A DNA stretch of 56,311 nt, taken from Akkermansiaceae bacterium UBA5020. GTDB taxonomy: Bacteria; Verrucomicrobiota; Verrucomicrobiia; Verrucomicrobiales; DEV007. The notes under the pieces were generated by a model, which saw nothing but the letters and a program-made list of their open reading frames with translations, was not told the origin of the DNA and did not search any database. The position numbers and the translations under genes were made by a program. Every line of letters begins with the position of its first letter. Position 1 is the stretch's first letter. Positions 1 to 7,850 of the stretch are shown here, in pieces. The stretch is taken from contig DGXY01000130.1 of assembly GCA_002396885.1 (NCBI GenBank), positions 1-56,311 on the forward strand, in the 5' to 3' direction.

Positions 1-739
1 GGTGGAGGAGAGTGAGCGGGGGGGGTATGGGGGGGGGGGTTGAGATCGCGCGGGGGGGGGATTTGAACGTCAGCCTTTCAGGGGTAACTGACGAATCACA
101 GGGGGGCCATGTCAGCCGCCCTTCAATCACGGCTAATGAACCTCCGGCTGCATTGTAGGCCTCGTATTTGACCATGAAGTCTTTCATGAGCTCAAAGTAG
201 TGCGCCACTTCGTGGACATGCACCAGTCGGAGGCCGCGGAGCAGTAGGTAGCCAAAGCCGCAATAGTATCTCTCGCGGAAAAGCTGGTCGCCCTCCTCGG
301 CATAGTCTCGCATCCTGTCCAGCTTCATCTTGTGACTCGTTGGCAAATCGGACCAGTTTTCCCGACTCAGAATGCTACGCCCCGCGCAGTCTACATCGTA
401 ATCGGCCTGGAGGGCGGCAAGCGCGGAGCCGCCACGCTGGCGTGCACACCAAGCAGCGGCCAAAGCATCGGCGGCATCAGGCGGGTAATAGAGGCGAAAG
501 TGGCGCAGTTCTTTGCCGATCGGACTGGGCGCCTCTATCGTATGACGAAGTTTGAAGGCCAATCTCAGGCGTTCTGCAACCGAGTTCCTAAGATTAGACT
601 TGGGGATGCCTACGTCTTGGTCCGTCTCACGCGCGGTGACGCGCTCGTGTGACGTCGTCGTCTGGTCGAGATAGGCTAAGACACCGCGGATGTAGGGATA
701 GTCGACGAGTTCGCCGCCGGAGATGGTAACTTCGGCCAT
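1..739 (-). CDS. Hypothetical protein, 3' end off the window
   Basis: An uninterrupted leftward frame starts at ATG 739 and runs off the left edge, about 240 residues visible. The first residues read MAEVTISGGELVDYPYIRG. The middle is charged, and a motif LRLVHVHEVAHYF is followed by MKDFMVKYEAY. I do not recognise the family. Codon use is natural from 739 down to about position 70. The last 60 bases turn into runs of G and give only proline-rich residues, so the C-terminal part is unreliable. The gene lies beyond the tRNA-Thr fragment and is therefore probably chromosomal flank rather than part of the mobile element. Confidence 0.6.
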   Translation of the reverse strand, partial: MAEVTISGGELVDYPYIRGVLAYLDQTTTSHERVTARETDQDVGIPKSNLRNSVAERLRLAFKLRHTIEAPSPIGKELRHFRLYYPPDAADALAAAWCARQRGGSALAALQADYDVDCAGRSILSRENWSDLPTSHKMKLDRMRDYAEEGDQLFRERYYCGFGYLLLRGLRLVHVHEVAHYFELMKDFMVKYEAYNAAGGSLAVIEGRLTWPPCDSSVTPERLTFKSPPRAISTPPPIPPPLTLLH

Positions 740-911
740 AGTTGATAAGGATTTGCTTTTTCACCCCCTCGGCTCCCAACCCGCCGAAGGCCCGGTGTCG
801 GTGGGGGTTCGGCTCTCGGGCAATCAGCAAGAGCGAAAATGGCATCGCTGATGCCACGCAACCCCTTGAACCGCCGGGGTTTTCCTCCGTAACTTGTTGA
901 TTAAGAAGGGA

Positions 912-953
912 AGCCAACTGTCGGACTCGAACCGACGACCGGCTGATTACAAA
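912..953 (-). other. 3' half of tRNA-Thr(TGT): integration scar (att site)
   Basis: Read leftward from 953, the sequence gives an anticodon loop with TGT (949-951), the 3' strand of the anticodon stem, the variable loop, a perfect 5-bp T stem (GTCGG/CCGAC) around TTCGAGT, and the 3' acceptor strand ending at 912. Upstream of the loop (954 onward) there is no matching anticodon 5' strand, D arm or acceptor 5' strand. The gene is cut exactly at the anticodon loop, a common crossover site of tyrosine integrases. The fragment orientation places the inserted DNA to the right. Confidence 0.8.
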
Positions 954-1265
954 TCCAATACTAGATATTGAAAATCAACTAGTTGTGACTGATTCAGAAT
1001 ATTGCACCCCGATTCAGCCATCTGCAGACCTATTCAGTTCATGAAGTCGTTACGTTTTCGTTACAGGAAACCAGCTGATTTTGAGTCATAACGGTCGGGC
1101 GCTTTGGGATGCCCTTGCATGACCAAACATTCTACTCTATTTTCCGCAAGCTGTTAAAGATTACGGCATACGTGTGTCGGCTTGGCCATGCGCCCTGTCG
1201 ATTGTTGTTGTCCATTGTCAGTTCTTTGAACACCCCGTGCAGGTCAGCTGACCCGGGCACGATGA
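954..1265. other. Element end without genes; phased repeats
   Basis: This AT-richer stretch between the tRNA fragment and the excisionase-like gene has no credible coding frame. GATTCAG occurs at 991 and 1011 and TATTCAG at 1031, exactly 20 bp apart, so all three face the same side of the helix. Their position 40-80 bp from the crossover point suits binding sites for an integrase arm domain or a recombination directionality factor. That role is inferred from position and spacing only. Confidence 0.5.
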
Positions 1266-1511
1266 GGTGTCACTCACGAACCAAATCCCACGAAAAGAAT
1301 AAGAGAAGTCGCAAAGGAGCTCCAAGTCTCCGAGCGCACCGTGCACGCATGGATCCAAAAAGGGATCCTGCGGGTCTATCGAGTCAGCCGCTTGGTCTTC
1401 CTCGACCTTGAAGAAGTCCACGAGGACATCAAGCGCTACTCCTCTCGGCAAGTCACCAACGGGTCCACCCAGGACACGGACGTAGAGCTGGAAACGCCCA
1501 CGGATCGGTGA
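1266..1511 (+). CDS. Excisionase-like helix-turn-helix protein
   Basis: The frame encodes IREVAKELQVSERTVHAWIQ, then a wing-like KGILRVYRVSRLVFLD and an acidic tail, stopping at TGA 1509. This is the pattern of MerR-like HTH_17/excisionase proteins that bind attachment sites. The open frame begins after a stop at 1263-1265 and has no ATG, GTG or TTG before the HTH. Translation would need a non-standard start (ATA at 1299) or a frameshift from the ATG at 1262. It may therefore be slightly decayed or carry a sequence error. Its place beside the tRNA scar supports an excisionase role. Confidence 0.6.
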   Translation, partial: GVTHEPNPTKRIREVAKELQVSERTVHAWIQKGILRVYRVSRLVFLDLEEVHEDIKRYSSRQVTNGSTQDTDVELETPTDR

Positions 1512-1543
1512 GGCCCCAAGAGCTGCCAGACTAATCAAGGGGT

Positions 1544-1569
1544 GGTGGGGGCCTGGAGGTACCCCCACC
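1544..1569 (+). terminator. GC-rich hairpin after the excisionase-like gene
   Basis: An 8-bp perfect stem (GGTGGGGG at 1544-1551 with CCCCCACC at 1562-1569) encloses a 10-base loop, 33 bases after the stop codon. No T run follows, so it is at best a weak intrinsic terminator. Confidence 0.35.
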
Positions 1570-1780
1570 CCCAGTCGGCGGGTCCGACACGATCCGGCAA
1601 TCGTTTTAGGTGACCGTCATTTTGCCAGCCTCCCAGGTCGGAGAGACCACGTGAACTGCCGGAGTGAGCTGTTACAAACCAGGGATTTTTTTCACCATGT
1701 CGGTGCCCCCTTCATTATTTTAGTGTAACTCGTTCATTATCAACAAAGCATCCTCCGACCCAGCCCGTAAAGTTGTAGCA

Positions 1781-1949
1781 CTTAAGGAGTACGTTTTATT
1801 TATTTCCCGGGTTTGTTATGGCTGCTATGGCTTAAGTACACGAACCAACCCTTAAGTACATGATCGCTTAAGAACATTATCTAAGAAGTCTTATGCAATG
1901 TTCTTAAGGAGGCCTGTTTGCTTAAGTGTTCTTAAACAGTGTACTTAAG
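1781..1949. repeat. Seven CTTAAG palindromes in mirrored iteron-like array
   Basis: CTTAAG occurs at 1781, 1831, 1851, 1867, 1903, 1921 and 1944. Longer matches show direction. CTTAAG(T/A)ACA points right at 1831, 1851 and 1867. Its reverse complement TGT(T/A)CTTAAG/A points left at 1903, 1931 (last base changed) and 1944. Three right-facing and three left-facing copies are mirrored around about 1887. Such arrays act as iterons, partition sites, origin or integrase arm sites, or operators. Which of these applies here cannot be told from sequence. Confidence 0.7.
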
Positions 1950-1958
1950 GATCGCTGC

Positions 1959-2180
1959 TCAATCCTCTGCCATGCTGAACTGATGGTCCAGGAAGGGCCA
2001 ACCGTTCCGGGTCATGATCCTGCAGAGCTCGATGCTCGTGCCGTCGGGATTCGTCCACTTCACGTTGTAGTCACGCTCCGCTGGCGTTGAGTCTCCATCC
2101 ATCGTGTAGACCTCGACCTCCCAGCCTTTGATCGCGTCCGACAGTCCACACTCCTTTGCTCGCTTCGCCGTGTAGGCCAC
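1959..2180 (-). CDS. Small hypothetical protein
   Basis: This is a 73-residue leftward frame starting with GTG at 2180. The sequence is mixed and acidic at the end (KWTNPDGTSIELCRIMTRNG and FLDHQFSMAED), which looks like real coding composition. The frame stays open upstream to about 2228 without a better start. No family is recognised. The gene ends next to the CTTAAG array. Confidence 0.4.
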   Translation of the reverse strand: MAYTAKRAKECGLSDAIKGWEVEVYTMDGDSTPAERDYNVKWTNPDGTSIELCRIMTRNGWPFLDHQFSMAED

Positions 2181-2511
2181 AAGCCTCTGGACCAGTCCCG
2201 GTGAGATCTGATCGTCCGGTGTCCTTCAGCGGGTTCCCGTGCCGTCTTCACGATTGCGCCTACGATCGCCCGTGCTTCCTCTCTGCCCTGAGTCCAGCGC
2301 CCACGACGTGACTCTCTGGATGGTCGTATGTTGCGGGCGGTCTGTCCGATTGTTCCAAGCCGGATAGGTCAAGCCCCACTTGATCAACGAAGCCGATTCG
2401 AAAAGCGCCTCAATGACGGCACCACCCTCGTGCTGAAACCGTGATGAACACGAACTACCTCGACGCCGTTCGCCTTCTCCTCGCGGTCGCCCCGGCGGTG
2501 ATCCGGGACCC
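2181..2511. other. No intact gene; possibly decayed coding DNA
   Basis: Several leftward frames show short protein-like stretches, for example EEARAIVGAIVKTAREPAE near 2215-2275 and GGAVIEALFESASLIKWGL near 2370-2430. They lie in different frames and end at stops. The region may be remnants of one or two broken genes. Nothing can be named. Confidence 0.3.
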
Positions 2512-2787
2512 TCACCGCTCACCTTTCTGAAGCGCCGGTAGGTCCCGCTTCAGTTCCTTTCCGCGGGGAAGCATTTCATGCGCCGTCACGCCAAGAACGG
2601 TCGCGATTACCGCCAGCTCGAAATCAAAGACGCTTCTGATTTGCGACTCCACCTTCGCGACCCAGACCCGGTCGGCATTCTCGAGACCGGCGAGGACCAG
2701 TCGCGCCGCCAACTCATCCTGTGTCCACCCCCGCTTGATGCGAAGGACACGGACTTCAGGACCTACGGCGTTGCGGAAACGTGGCAT
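2512..2787 (-). CDS. XRE-family transcriptional repressor
   Basis: This 91-residue Cro/CI-type DNA-binding protein has a helix-turn-helix at about residues 18-50 (RIKRGWTQDELAARL, then RVWVAKVES) and a second helical pair ending at ITxVLGVTAHEML-like residues around 58-73. It is little more than one HTH domain, so it probably acts as a dimer. It is divergent from the operon starting at 2844. Its own start lies 4 bp from a palindrome (2791-2806), and a second palindrome covers the start of the divergent gene, so it most likely represses both itself and the operon. Confidence 0.85.
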   Translation of the reverse strand: MPRFRNAVGPEVRVLRIKRGWTQDELAARLVLAGLENADRVWVAKVESQIRSVFDFELAVIATVLGVTAHEMLPRGKELKRDLPALQKGER

Positions 2788-2790
2788 CGA

Positions 2791-2806
2791 GTTCCCCTAT
2801 GGGAAC
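2791..2806. promoter_or_regulatory. Operator 1, GTTCCC-N4-GGGAAC
   Basis: GTTCCCCTATGGGAAC is an inverted repeat with 6-bp arms and a 4-bp centre, just upstream of the XRE start codon. The same arms recur at 2837-2852. The centres are 46 bp apart. Confidence 0.75.
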
Positions 2807-2835
2807 TTGACCCTGCGCCAATTTGGGGCTTAATA
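2807..2835 (+). promoter_or_regulatory. Sigma-70-type promoter between the two operators
   Basis: TTGACC (2807-2812) and TTAATA (2830-2835) are separated by exactly 17 bp. Transcription would start near 2842, at or 1-3 bases before ATG 2844, giving a leaderless or nearly leaderless mRNA. Both ends of the promoter abut the palindromes, so repressor bound at either would block RNA polymerase. Confidence 0.65.
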
Positions 2836-2836
2836 G

Positions 2837-2852
2837 GTTCCCCATGGGGAAC
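2837..2852. promoter_or_regulatory. Operator 2, perfect palindrome over the start codon
   Basis: GTTCCCCATGGGGAAC is a perfect 16-bp palindrome. It starts 2 bp after the -10 box, covers the predicted transcription start and contains the ATG (2844) of the first operon gene. Confidence 0.75.
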
Positions 2853-4856
2853 GGACTGATTTTAGATTCTTCATGCACTTGCGGCGGACAACCTGTCTCC
2901 GGGGTCGTCGGCCGGCACGGTCAGGAACTTGCCTCCCTGTCCCGCCATCTCACCGCATTTGTTCTCGCCAGAACTCTCCTGACGACATTCACTGCGCTGG
3001 CAGCCGAGAAAGGGGCCGGTGTCGCCATTTACACCACTCTCGACCACGGAAGCGACGAGACGGCCATCGCCATCCCTTTCATAAAGGCTGAGCGATTTGC
3101 ATCGGTAACGAATGTCACCACGGAGGATGGAAAATCCCTGCGCGTTACGAACAATCAGATGAAGGAACTCGTCTTTCCGCCCGACCTTACGACGGCGACG
3201 GCGGTGGACGCTGCGGGGATCGCGGCGCTTCGCCAGAAACTGGCAGAGTTACAGGCGCTCCAGAAACGTTTTCCGCGAGCCCACATCCAACTCGCCCCGG
3301 TCATTAACGAACTGGGTCAGGTCGTCCGGCTGCTCGACGAAGGGAATGTCCTCGTCACCGGTCGCCTCCTTTCGAGGGACGACTACGAGACCCAAGCGGC
3401 GGCGAACCGCGCGAAAACCGTCGACCTCACGGTGAACGAAGTCGTCTACAAGGGGGCCAAGCTCACGTCTGTGAGCGGTGAGAAAATCTTGATCATGCAT
3501 TCAGGGGGAGTGGCGTCCGTCACGGTCGGGCAGCTTTCCGACGATCAGATCGCCCGATTGAACGGGACTTCCAAGACAGCTTCGATCGATAGAAATGCCA
3601 TCAACCTGCTGAGTGCCAAAGCTGCTAAGCCGCCGACAACCACCGTGGGTGGGAATGACACAGCCAAGATGCCGAGCTCCGGAGCCTCGACGCAGTCTGC
3701 AACTTCCGTGGCTGGCAATGCCCTTCCTACGATGCCAGAGAATGCCAGCGGATCGCGGTCACCCGCGAGCACAACGGAATCCTTCAACACCGGCTCCGAG
3801 CCGACTCTGAATGAACCGACTGCACTGAATATCGATGGGATCATCGATGGATTGGAGACCGAATCACAACTCTTCGGCTTCGAGTTGAGCACCTACGCCG
3901 ATCTCTTCGGAAGTGCCGCAGATTTCACTGCATCGATCCTGGCTCAGAAGGGGACCGGTGACACTTCCGACTATTCGCGTCTCGCCGCCGCCATCGCACA
4001 GAAAGCGCTCACGGCCGCAAGCATTCGACATCGAGAGATGAAAGCAGTGGCGTTGCGCGCCTCTGCCGATGGCAAGCATGTTCTCGTGCCGCCAATTGAG
4101 GAACTGGTGGAGCAGAACGTCGAGGGGGCTGTCGGGTTTGCCAATTACGACAGGCTGGTCCTGGCAATGTCATTCATCGCCGATAACCGCCTCGGTGCCG
4201 AAGCGCGAAATCGACACCTGCTACTGATCCAGGAGATGGCGGAACAAGCGTCTCAAGAAGAGTCCAATGCCTTGCAAGCGCGAATGAGGACAAATGCCCA
4301 GGAAGATCTGATTCGACAGGGCTTCTCCGTTGAGGAGGCAAAAGTTTTGGTAACAGGACAGGAGCGTCGGGCTGGCTCGTCCGAAGGGGCTGCGGCGATG
4401 CTGCGGGGATTGAAGGACTTCACGATCTCCGCGCTTGCGCAGGCTTCAGTGCTCGAAGAAACGCGGACGCGGCAGGGTAAGCAGATCGAATACTATCGAA
4501 AAACCGTAGGCATCGAGGAGAGCCACTCAAGCCTTCTGAAGACGTTTTACATGACATTTGGTTGCGCCGAGCGCGAGCGGATCGCACAGGCGCTCGCCGA
4601 AGGTGACATGGACGGGCTCGACAAGATGTTCCAAGAACCGGATGTCTCTTCGCTGCTCGAAGGTGGCAACTTTTCGGCGGAAACGTTCAACAAGCAACTT
4701 CAGGAGGGAGGAACGGTCCTCGGAAAGCAGCTCGGATTTTTCAACACCGAAGCACTGCTTGCGAAGACCCTTCGAAACAACGTCAGCGTGTCTGAAGAGC
4801 GCGCCTACTACCGTGACTACGCGGCAGCGTTTACCGCTCGTAAGGCAAAAAAGTGA
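2844..4856 (+). CDS. Large hypothetical protein, possibly exported
   Basis: This 670-residue protein starts at ATG 2844, inside operator 2. The frame also contains an earlier TTG at 2823, but that lies upstream of the -10 box. Residues about 33-55 (LTAFVLARTLLTTFTALAA) are hydrophobic and end in a signal-peptidase-like AA-E site, though the positive segment is unusually far from the N-terminus. A compact domain at about 60-250 ends in GEKILIMHSGGVASVTVGQL. A Ser/Thr/Pro/Ala-rich linker spans about 265-330, followed by an all-helical, charged C-terminal half. No catalytic motif was found. It is the first gene after the XRE-controlled promoter. A 291-bp gap separates it from the next gene. Confidence 0.7.
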   Translation: MGNGLILDSSCTCGGQPVSGVVGRHGQELASLSRHLTAFVLARTLLTTFTALAAEKGAGVAIYTTLDHGSDETAIAIPFIKAERFASVTNVTTEDGKSLRVTNNQMKELVFPPDLTTATAVDAAGIAALRQKLAELQALQKRFPRAHIQLAPVINELGQVVRLLDEGNVLVTGRLLSRDDYETQAAANRAKTVDLTVNEVVYKGAKLTSVSGEKILIMHSGGVASVTVGQLSDDQIARLNGTSKTASIDRNAINLLSAKAAKPPTTTVGGNDTAKMPSSGASTQSATSVAGNALPTMPENASGSRSPASTTESFNTGSEPTLNEPTALNIDGIIDGLETESQLFGFELSTYADLFGSAADFTASILAQKGTGDTSDYSRLAAAIAQKALTAASIRHREMKAVALRASADGKHVLVPPIEELVEQNVEGAVGFANYDRLVLAMSFIADNRLGAEARNRHLLLIQEMAEQASQEESNALQARMRTNAQEDLIRQGFSVEEAKVLVTGQERRAGSSEGAAAMLRGLKDFTISALAQASVLEETRTRQGKQIEYYRKTVGIEESHSSLLKTFYMTFGCAERERIAQALAEGDMDGLDKMFQEPDVSSLLEGGNFSAETFNKQLQEGGTVLGKQLGFFNTEALLAKTLRNNVSVSEERAYYRDYAAAFTARKAKK

Positions 4857-5147
4857 TGGCAGCCCCGTTCCGAAGGAAAACTGCGGTCGATTAAGCCGAT
4901 GGCCGGACGGCGAAGTTTCGTCGGGGACGATTTTGCAAAAGCCCGCTGGCCCGACTTACGTCCATCCCTCGCACCGAGGAAGGGTTCGAGAAATCTTCTT
5001 CCGTAATCAATGGAAGGAGGCATTTTTCAACAGGCAGCAAGGTCGGAGGGAGTTCATTTGCGTCAAAAGGGAGCTCTCAGCGCGGACGCCGAACGGAAAT
5101 TTCATATATTTTCCATAAATCGACCCTTTCCTACGTATTACTAGGTT
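4857..5147. other. Intergenic region before the phosphatase gene
   Basis: No gene is seen in these 291 bp. The last 60 bp are AT-rich (CATATATTTTCC near 5103, GTATTACTAGG near 5134) and could hold a second promoter for the phosphatase-to-DnaE genes. The -35 match is too weak to call. Confidence 0.35.
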
Positions 5148-5696
5148 ATGCCATTCACCTTATCTCGTCCCGACCGTCCCCTCCCTGATGATCACAGCTT
5201 CCCTGAAATTGAGGGGCTGAATATCCCGGGCCAATTCTTTTGGGTAAGAGCGGACCGTCCGTCGCTCGCGGGAATGCAACTTCCCTCGAAGGACATTCCG
5301 TGGGAAGCGCTTCACCGCCATGGATTCCGTTGGATCGCCTGTCTGTGCAGCGAACGCCCTCTGTACGACCCCTTTCCACTCGAACGGCTGGTGTCGGTGG
5401 AGTTATGCGATCTCGCCGAGACGGAGTTACCCGAAGATCCAGAGGCCGAGGAGCGGACCTTTGGAATGCTCGCGGAAGCGATCCTTAAAAAACTGGAGGG
5501 AGGTGAAGGCGTGATCGTTCATTGCGCCGGGGGAAGAGGAAGGACCGGCACGCTTTTGGGTATCGTCCTCGTTCGTCAAGGTTACTCAGCCGCCGAAGCG
5601 ATCGCGTTCCTCGACCAAGTCCATCGTTCACGCGGAAAAGACGGATGGCCCGAGTCGAAATGGCAAAGTGATGTTGTGAAGAGGGCGTCGCTCTGA
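5148..5696 (+). CDS. Dual-specificity-type protein phosphatase
   Basis: This 182-residue protein carries the cysteine phosphatase loop HCAGGRGRTGT at residues 125-135, with nucleophile Cys126 and phosphate-binding Arg132. Asp88 in the motif ELCDLAETELP lies 38 residues earlier and is a plausible general acid. Helices after the loop (GIVLVRQGYSAAEAIAFLDQV) fit the family. Such enzymes remove phosphate from proteins or, in some branches, from RNA or lipids. The substrate cannot be told. No signal peptide is present, so it is cytoplasmic. The stop is 15 bp before the nuclease gene, so the two are probably co-transcribed. Confidence 0.85.
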   Translation: MPFTLSRPDRPLPDDHSFPEIEGLNIPGQFFWVRADRPSLAGMQLPSKDIPWEALHRHGFRWIACLCSERPLYDPFPLERLVSVELCDLAETELPEDPEAEERTFGMLAEAILKKLEGGEGVIVHCAGGRGRTGTLLGIVLVRQGYSAAEAIAFLDQVHRSRGKDGWPESKWQSDVVKRASL

Positions 5697-5711
5697 GCTT
5701 CATTTGATCCC

Positions 5712-6971
5712 ATGAAACTGATCGTTCATCGCGGGACAGAGGAGATTGGTGGAACCTGCATCGAGGTAGCCACTGATCGCACTCGAATTCTTCTTGATGT
5801 GGGTCTTCCCTTGCCCCCACTCGACGGAGACGTGCCCATCGCGAAACTGCCCGTTAGCCTCGGAAATGAAGACCGACCGCGACCCGATGCTCTCTTTCTC
5901 TCTCACGCGCATGGTGACCACTCGGGACTGATTCCCGCCCTCCCCGTCGAGATGCCGATCTATCTCAGTCGGATCTCAAGCAAGATCCTCATGGCTGGGC
6001 AGTGTTTCGCGGGAGGTAAAGTTTCACTCAATGTCAGGAAGGCAATCACCTTGAGGGAGTGGAGCCCGGTGACCTGCGGTGATCTCAAAATTACGCCGAT
6101 TCCCGTAGACCACTCCGTTCCGGGAGCAATGGCCTTCCTCGTAGAATCGGATTCCCGAAGGATTCTCTATTCGGGCGATCTTCGATGGCACGGGCCGAGA
6201 CCCGAAATGATGGATCGTTTGATCGCTCACGTTCGAACGTCGCCTCTCGACGCGCTCTTGATGGAAGGGACTTCGCTGGGTGCTGAGCAGCGGGAGGCCA
6301 TCACGGAGGCCGACGTCACGGAACGGATTGCTGGGCGGCTTCGATCGAGTTCCCGCCTCGCCCTCGCGATGTTCTCGCCCCAGAACGTGGATCGCCTCCA
6401 TACCATGATCGAAGCGGCGGCCCAATCGCAGAGGAGCCTCGTCCTCGATCCTTATTCCTTGTTCGTGCTCCATCTCATGAAGAGCGAGCTTGGGATGCCC
6501 GATCCCTTCGACGGTGGGTCCACGTTGCGGGTCTGGTTTCCGCGCGGTCGTGGGAAGGAGCGAACCGGACCGTTCAAGCATGTGTGGGACGAAGTCTCTG
6601 CGCTTGAGATCGCCGAAGAGGAAATGCTCGCAACACCCGGGAAATTCGTTCTCACCTTCCGGACATGGATGGCAACGGACTATCCGGAAATCCTTCCCTG
6701 TTCCGATATCGCGATCTGGTCGTATTGGCCGGGCTACGAACGGACACGCCGTGTGGCGGCGCTAATGGAGCAGCTCCAACGCGCCGGGATCGAGTGGTTG
6801 CTTGCCCACGCCAGCGGGCACATCCTGCCGAGCGACTCGCAGCGGCTGGTCGAGCAACTCAACCCCAAGACACTGATCCCGATCCACACCGATCACGCGG
6901 ACCGCTTTCCGGAGTTTTTTCCGGGACGTTCCGTCTCAAGGTTGTGGGACGGTGAGATTTTTAACCCATGA
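5712..6971 (+). CDS. Beta-CASP-like metallo-beta-lactamase-fold nuclease
   Basis: This 419-residue protein starts with KLIVHRGTEEIGGTCIEV, the usual first strand of RNase J/CPSF-related enzymes. Metal motif HAHGDH is at residues 65-70. Further motifs are VDHSVPGAMAFLVE with YSGDLRWHG (about 138-160), LLMEGTSLG (about 185), and the C-terminal HASGH followed by LIPIHTDH. All the zinc ligands of an active nuclease therefore appear present. The family cuts RNA or DNA from an end or internally. It overlaps the next gene by 4 bp (ATGA), so translation is coupled. Nothing resembling the RNase J C-terminal domain is present. Confidence 0.85.
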   Translation: MKLIVHRGTEEIGGTCIEVATDRTRILLDVGLPLPPLDGDVPIAKLPVSLGNEDRPRPDALFLSHAHGDHSGLIPALPVEMPIYLSRISSKILMAGQCFAGGKVSLNVRKAITLREWSPVTCGDLKITPIPVDHSVPGAMAFLVESDSRRILYSGDLRWHGPRPEMMDRLIAHVRTSPLDALLMEGTSLGAEQREAITEADVTERIAGRLRSSSRLALAMFSPQNVDRLHTMIEAAAQSQRSLVLDPYSLFVLHLMKSELGMPDPFDGGSTLRVWFPRGRGKERTGPFKHVWDEVSALEIAEEEMLATPGKFVLTFRTWMATDYPEILPCSDIAIWSYWPGYERTRRVAALMEQLQRAGIEWLLAHASGHILPSDSQRLVEQLNPKTLIPIHTDHADRFPEFFPGRSVSRLWDGEIFNP

Positions 6972-7813
6972 TACCTACGATGATGAACACTGCATTCTAC
7001 GAATGGACTAAAAAACGGTTTCCGAATGGAACCAAAGGCTTCTCGGTGCGCGCGGCGGACGCCGCAGAACGGATCGAATCCCTCACGAATGGTATTCGGA
7101 ATCCGGACTTCGTTCTGAACTCCACTGGACTGATCGGCGGCGAAACCCCAATCAGGCGAAATGAATTCAAATTGCGCGACTACTTGCACGGCACGCACGA
7201 AGTATCGCGAGCTGAGGATCGGGCTCAGATCGGCATTCTCCATCGCTATCGGGAAAGGGAACTCTGCGGCACGGCAAAATCGGCGCATCTGAAATCGATT
7301 CATTCCTTCCAAGTTCCGATTGCTGCCAAACAAGGAGACCAGCGTGGCAAGATCGATCTCCTCGGCACGGCGGACAAAGAACTCCCAGCGGTGATCGAGT
7401 TGAAGTGTTTGGACGGCAAAGGCAGTCGAAGCGTCGGAGACTTGCTGGGACCGATCATCCAAGGACTTGCCTACGCTCTGACGATTCGGTACTACCTGGC
7501 CTGTTCCGATGGATTCCAGTTAGAGTGGGCCGCAGCGAATCCTGGTTTTCGCCTTCCCGATCGCTTGGAGGACATGCCCTCACCGATTATCGTAGCGGCG
7601 GATCGGAGTTTCTGGGAGTCTTCAGCGGAGTGGAACTGGTGCCCATGGAGCCGCTTCGAGCAACTTGCGCAAGCACTCGAAGACGCGGGACTTCCGCTCT
7701 TCGCCGCCCGCTTCGAATCGCCGGACGAGCCGGAGCCGGAGTTGGAATTCATCCCGTTCACCAAGCTCGAAGGAGACAATAAGGGCACCAAACCGCTCCG
7801 CCGGTGGCCGTGA
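6968..7813 (+). CDS. PD-(D/E)XK-like nuclease domain protein
   Basis: This 281-residue protein has a central restriction-endonuclease-like core: GKIDLLG with Asp130, then VIELKCLDG with Glu144 and Lys146, and a following helix with Gln165 and Tyr169 (GPIIQGLAYAL). That is the D-x(n)-E-x-K plus QxxxY layout of the fold. The N-terminal 110 residues and the acidic C-terminus (PDEPEPELEF) match nothing I recognise. It is translationally coupled to the upstream nuclease and lies 37 bp before the DnaE-like gene. A DNA-cutting or DNA-end-binding role is inferred. Confidence 0.65.
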   Translation: MIPTMMNTAFYEWTKKRFPNGTKGFSVRAADAAERIESLTNGIRNPDFVLNSTGLIGGETPIRRNEFKLRDYLHGTHEVSRAEDRAQIGILHRYRERELCGTAKSAHLKSIHSFQVPIAAKQGDQRGKIDLLGTADKELPAVIELKCLDGKGSRSVGDLLGPIIQGLAYALTIRYYLACSDGFQLEWAAANPGFRLPDRLEDMPSPIIVAADRSFWESSAEWNWCPWSRFEQLAQALEDAGLPLFAARFESPDEPEPELEFIPFTKLEGDNKGTKPLRRWP

Positions 7814-7850
7814 TCCGTACGCCGCCGCTCCCGCACCTTGCCCTTCCGCC

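Larger units (their letters stand above)
1512..1958. other. Non-coding region holding the CTTAAG cluster
   Basis: No credible gene is seen. Apart from the hairpin at 1544-1569, the region is dominated by the CTTAAG repeats (see 1781-1949). It is AT-richer than the rest of the window. Confidence 0.5.

Noticed and set aside
332..652. A rightward 106-codon frame at the left end
   Set aside because: It overlaps the leftward frame 739-1, which is longer and has protein-like composition.
7665..7850. Upstream extension of the DnaE-like protein to 7665
   Set aside because: The extension overlaps the PD-(D/E)XK gene in another frame and reads as low-complexity Ser/Arg. Similarity to DnaE begins exactly at ATG 7851.
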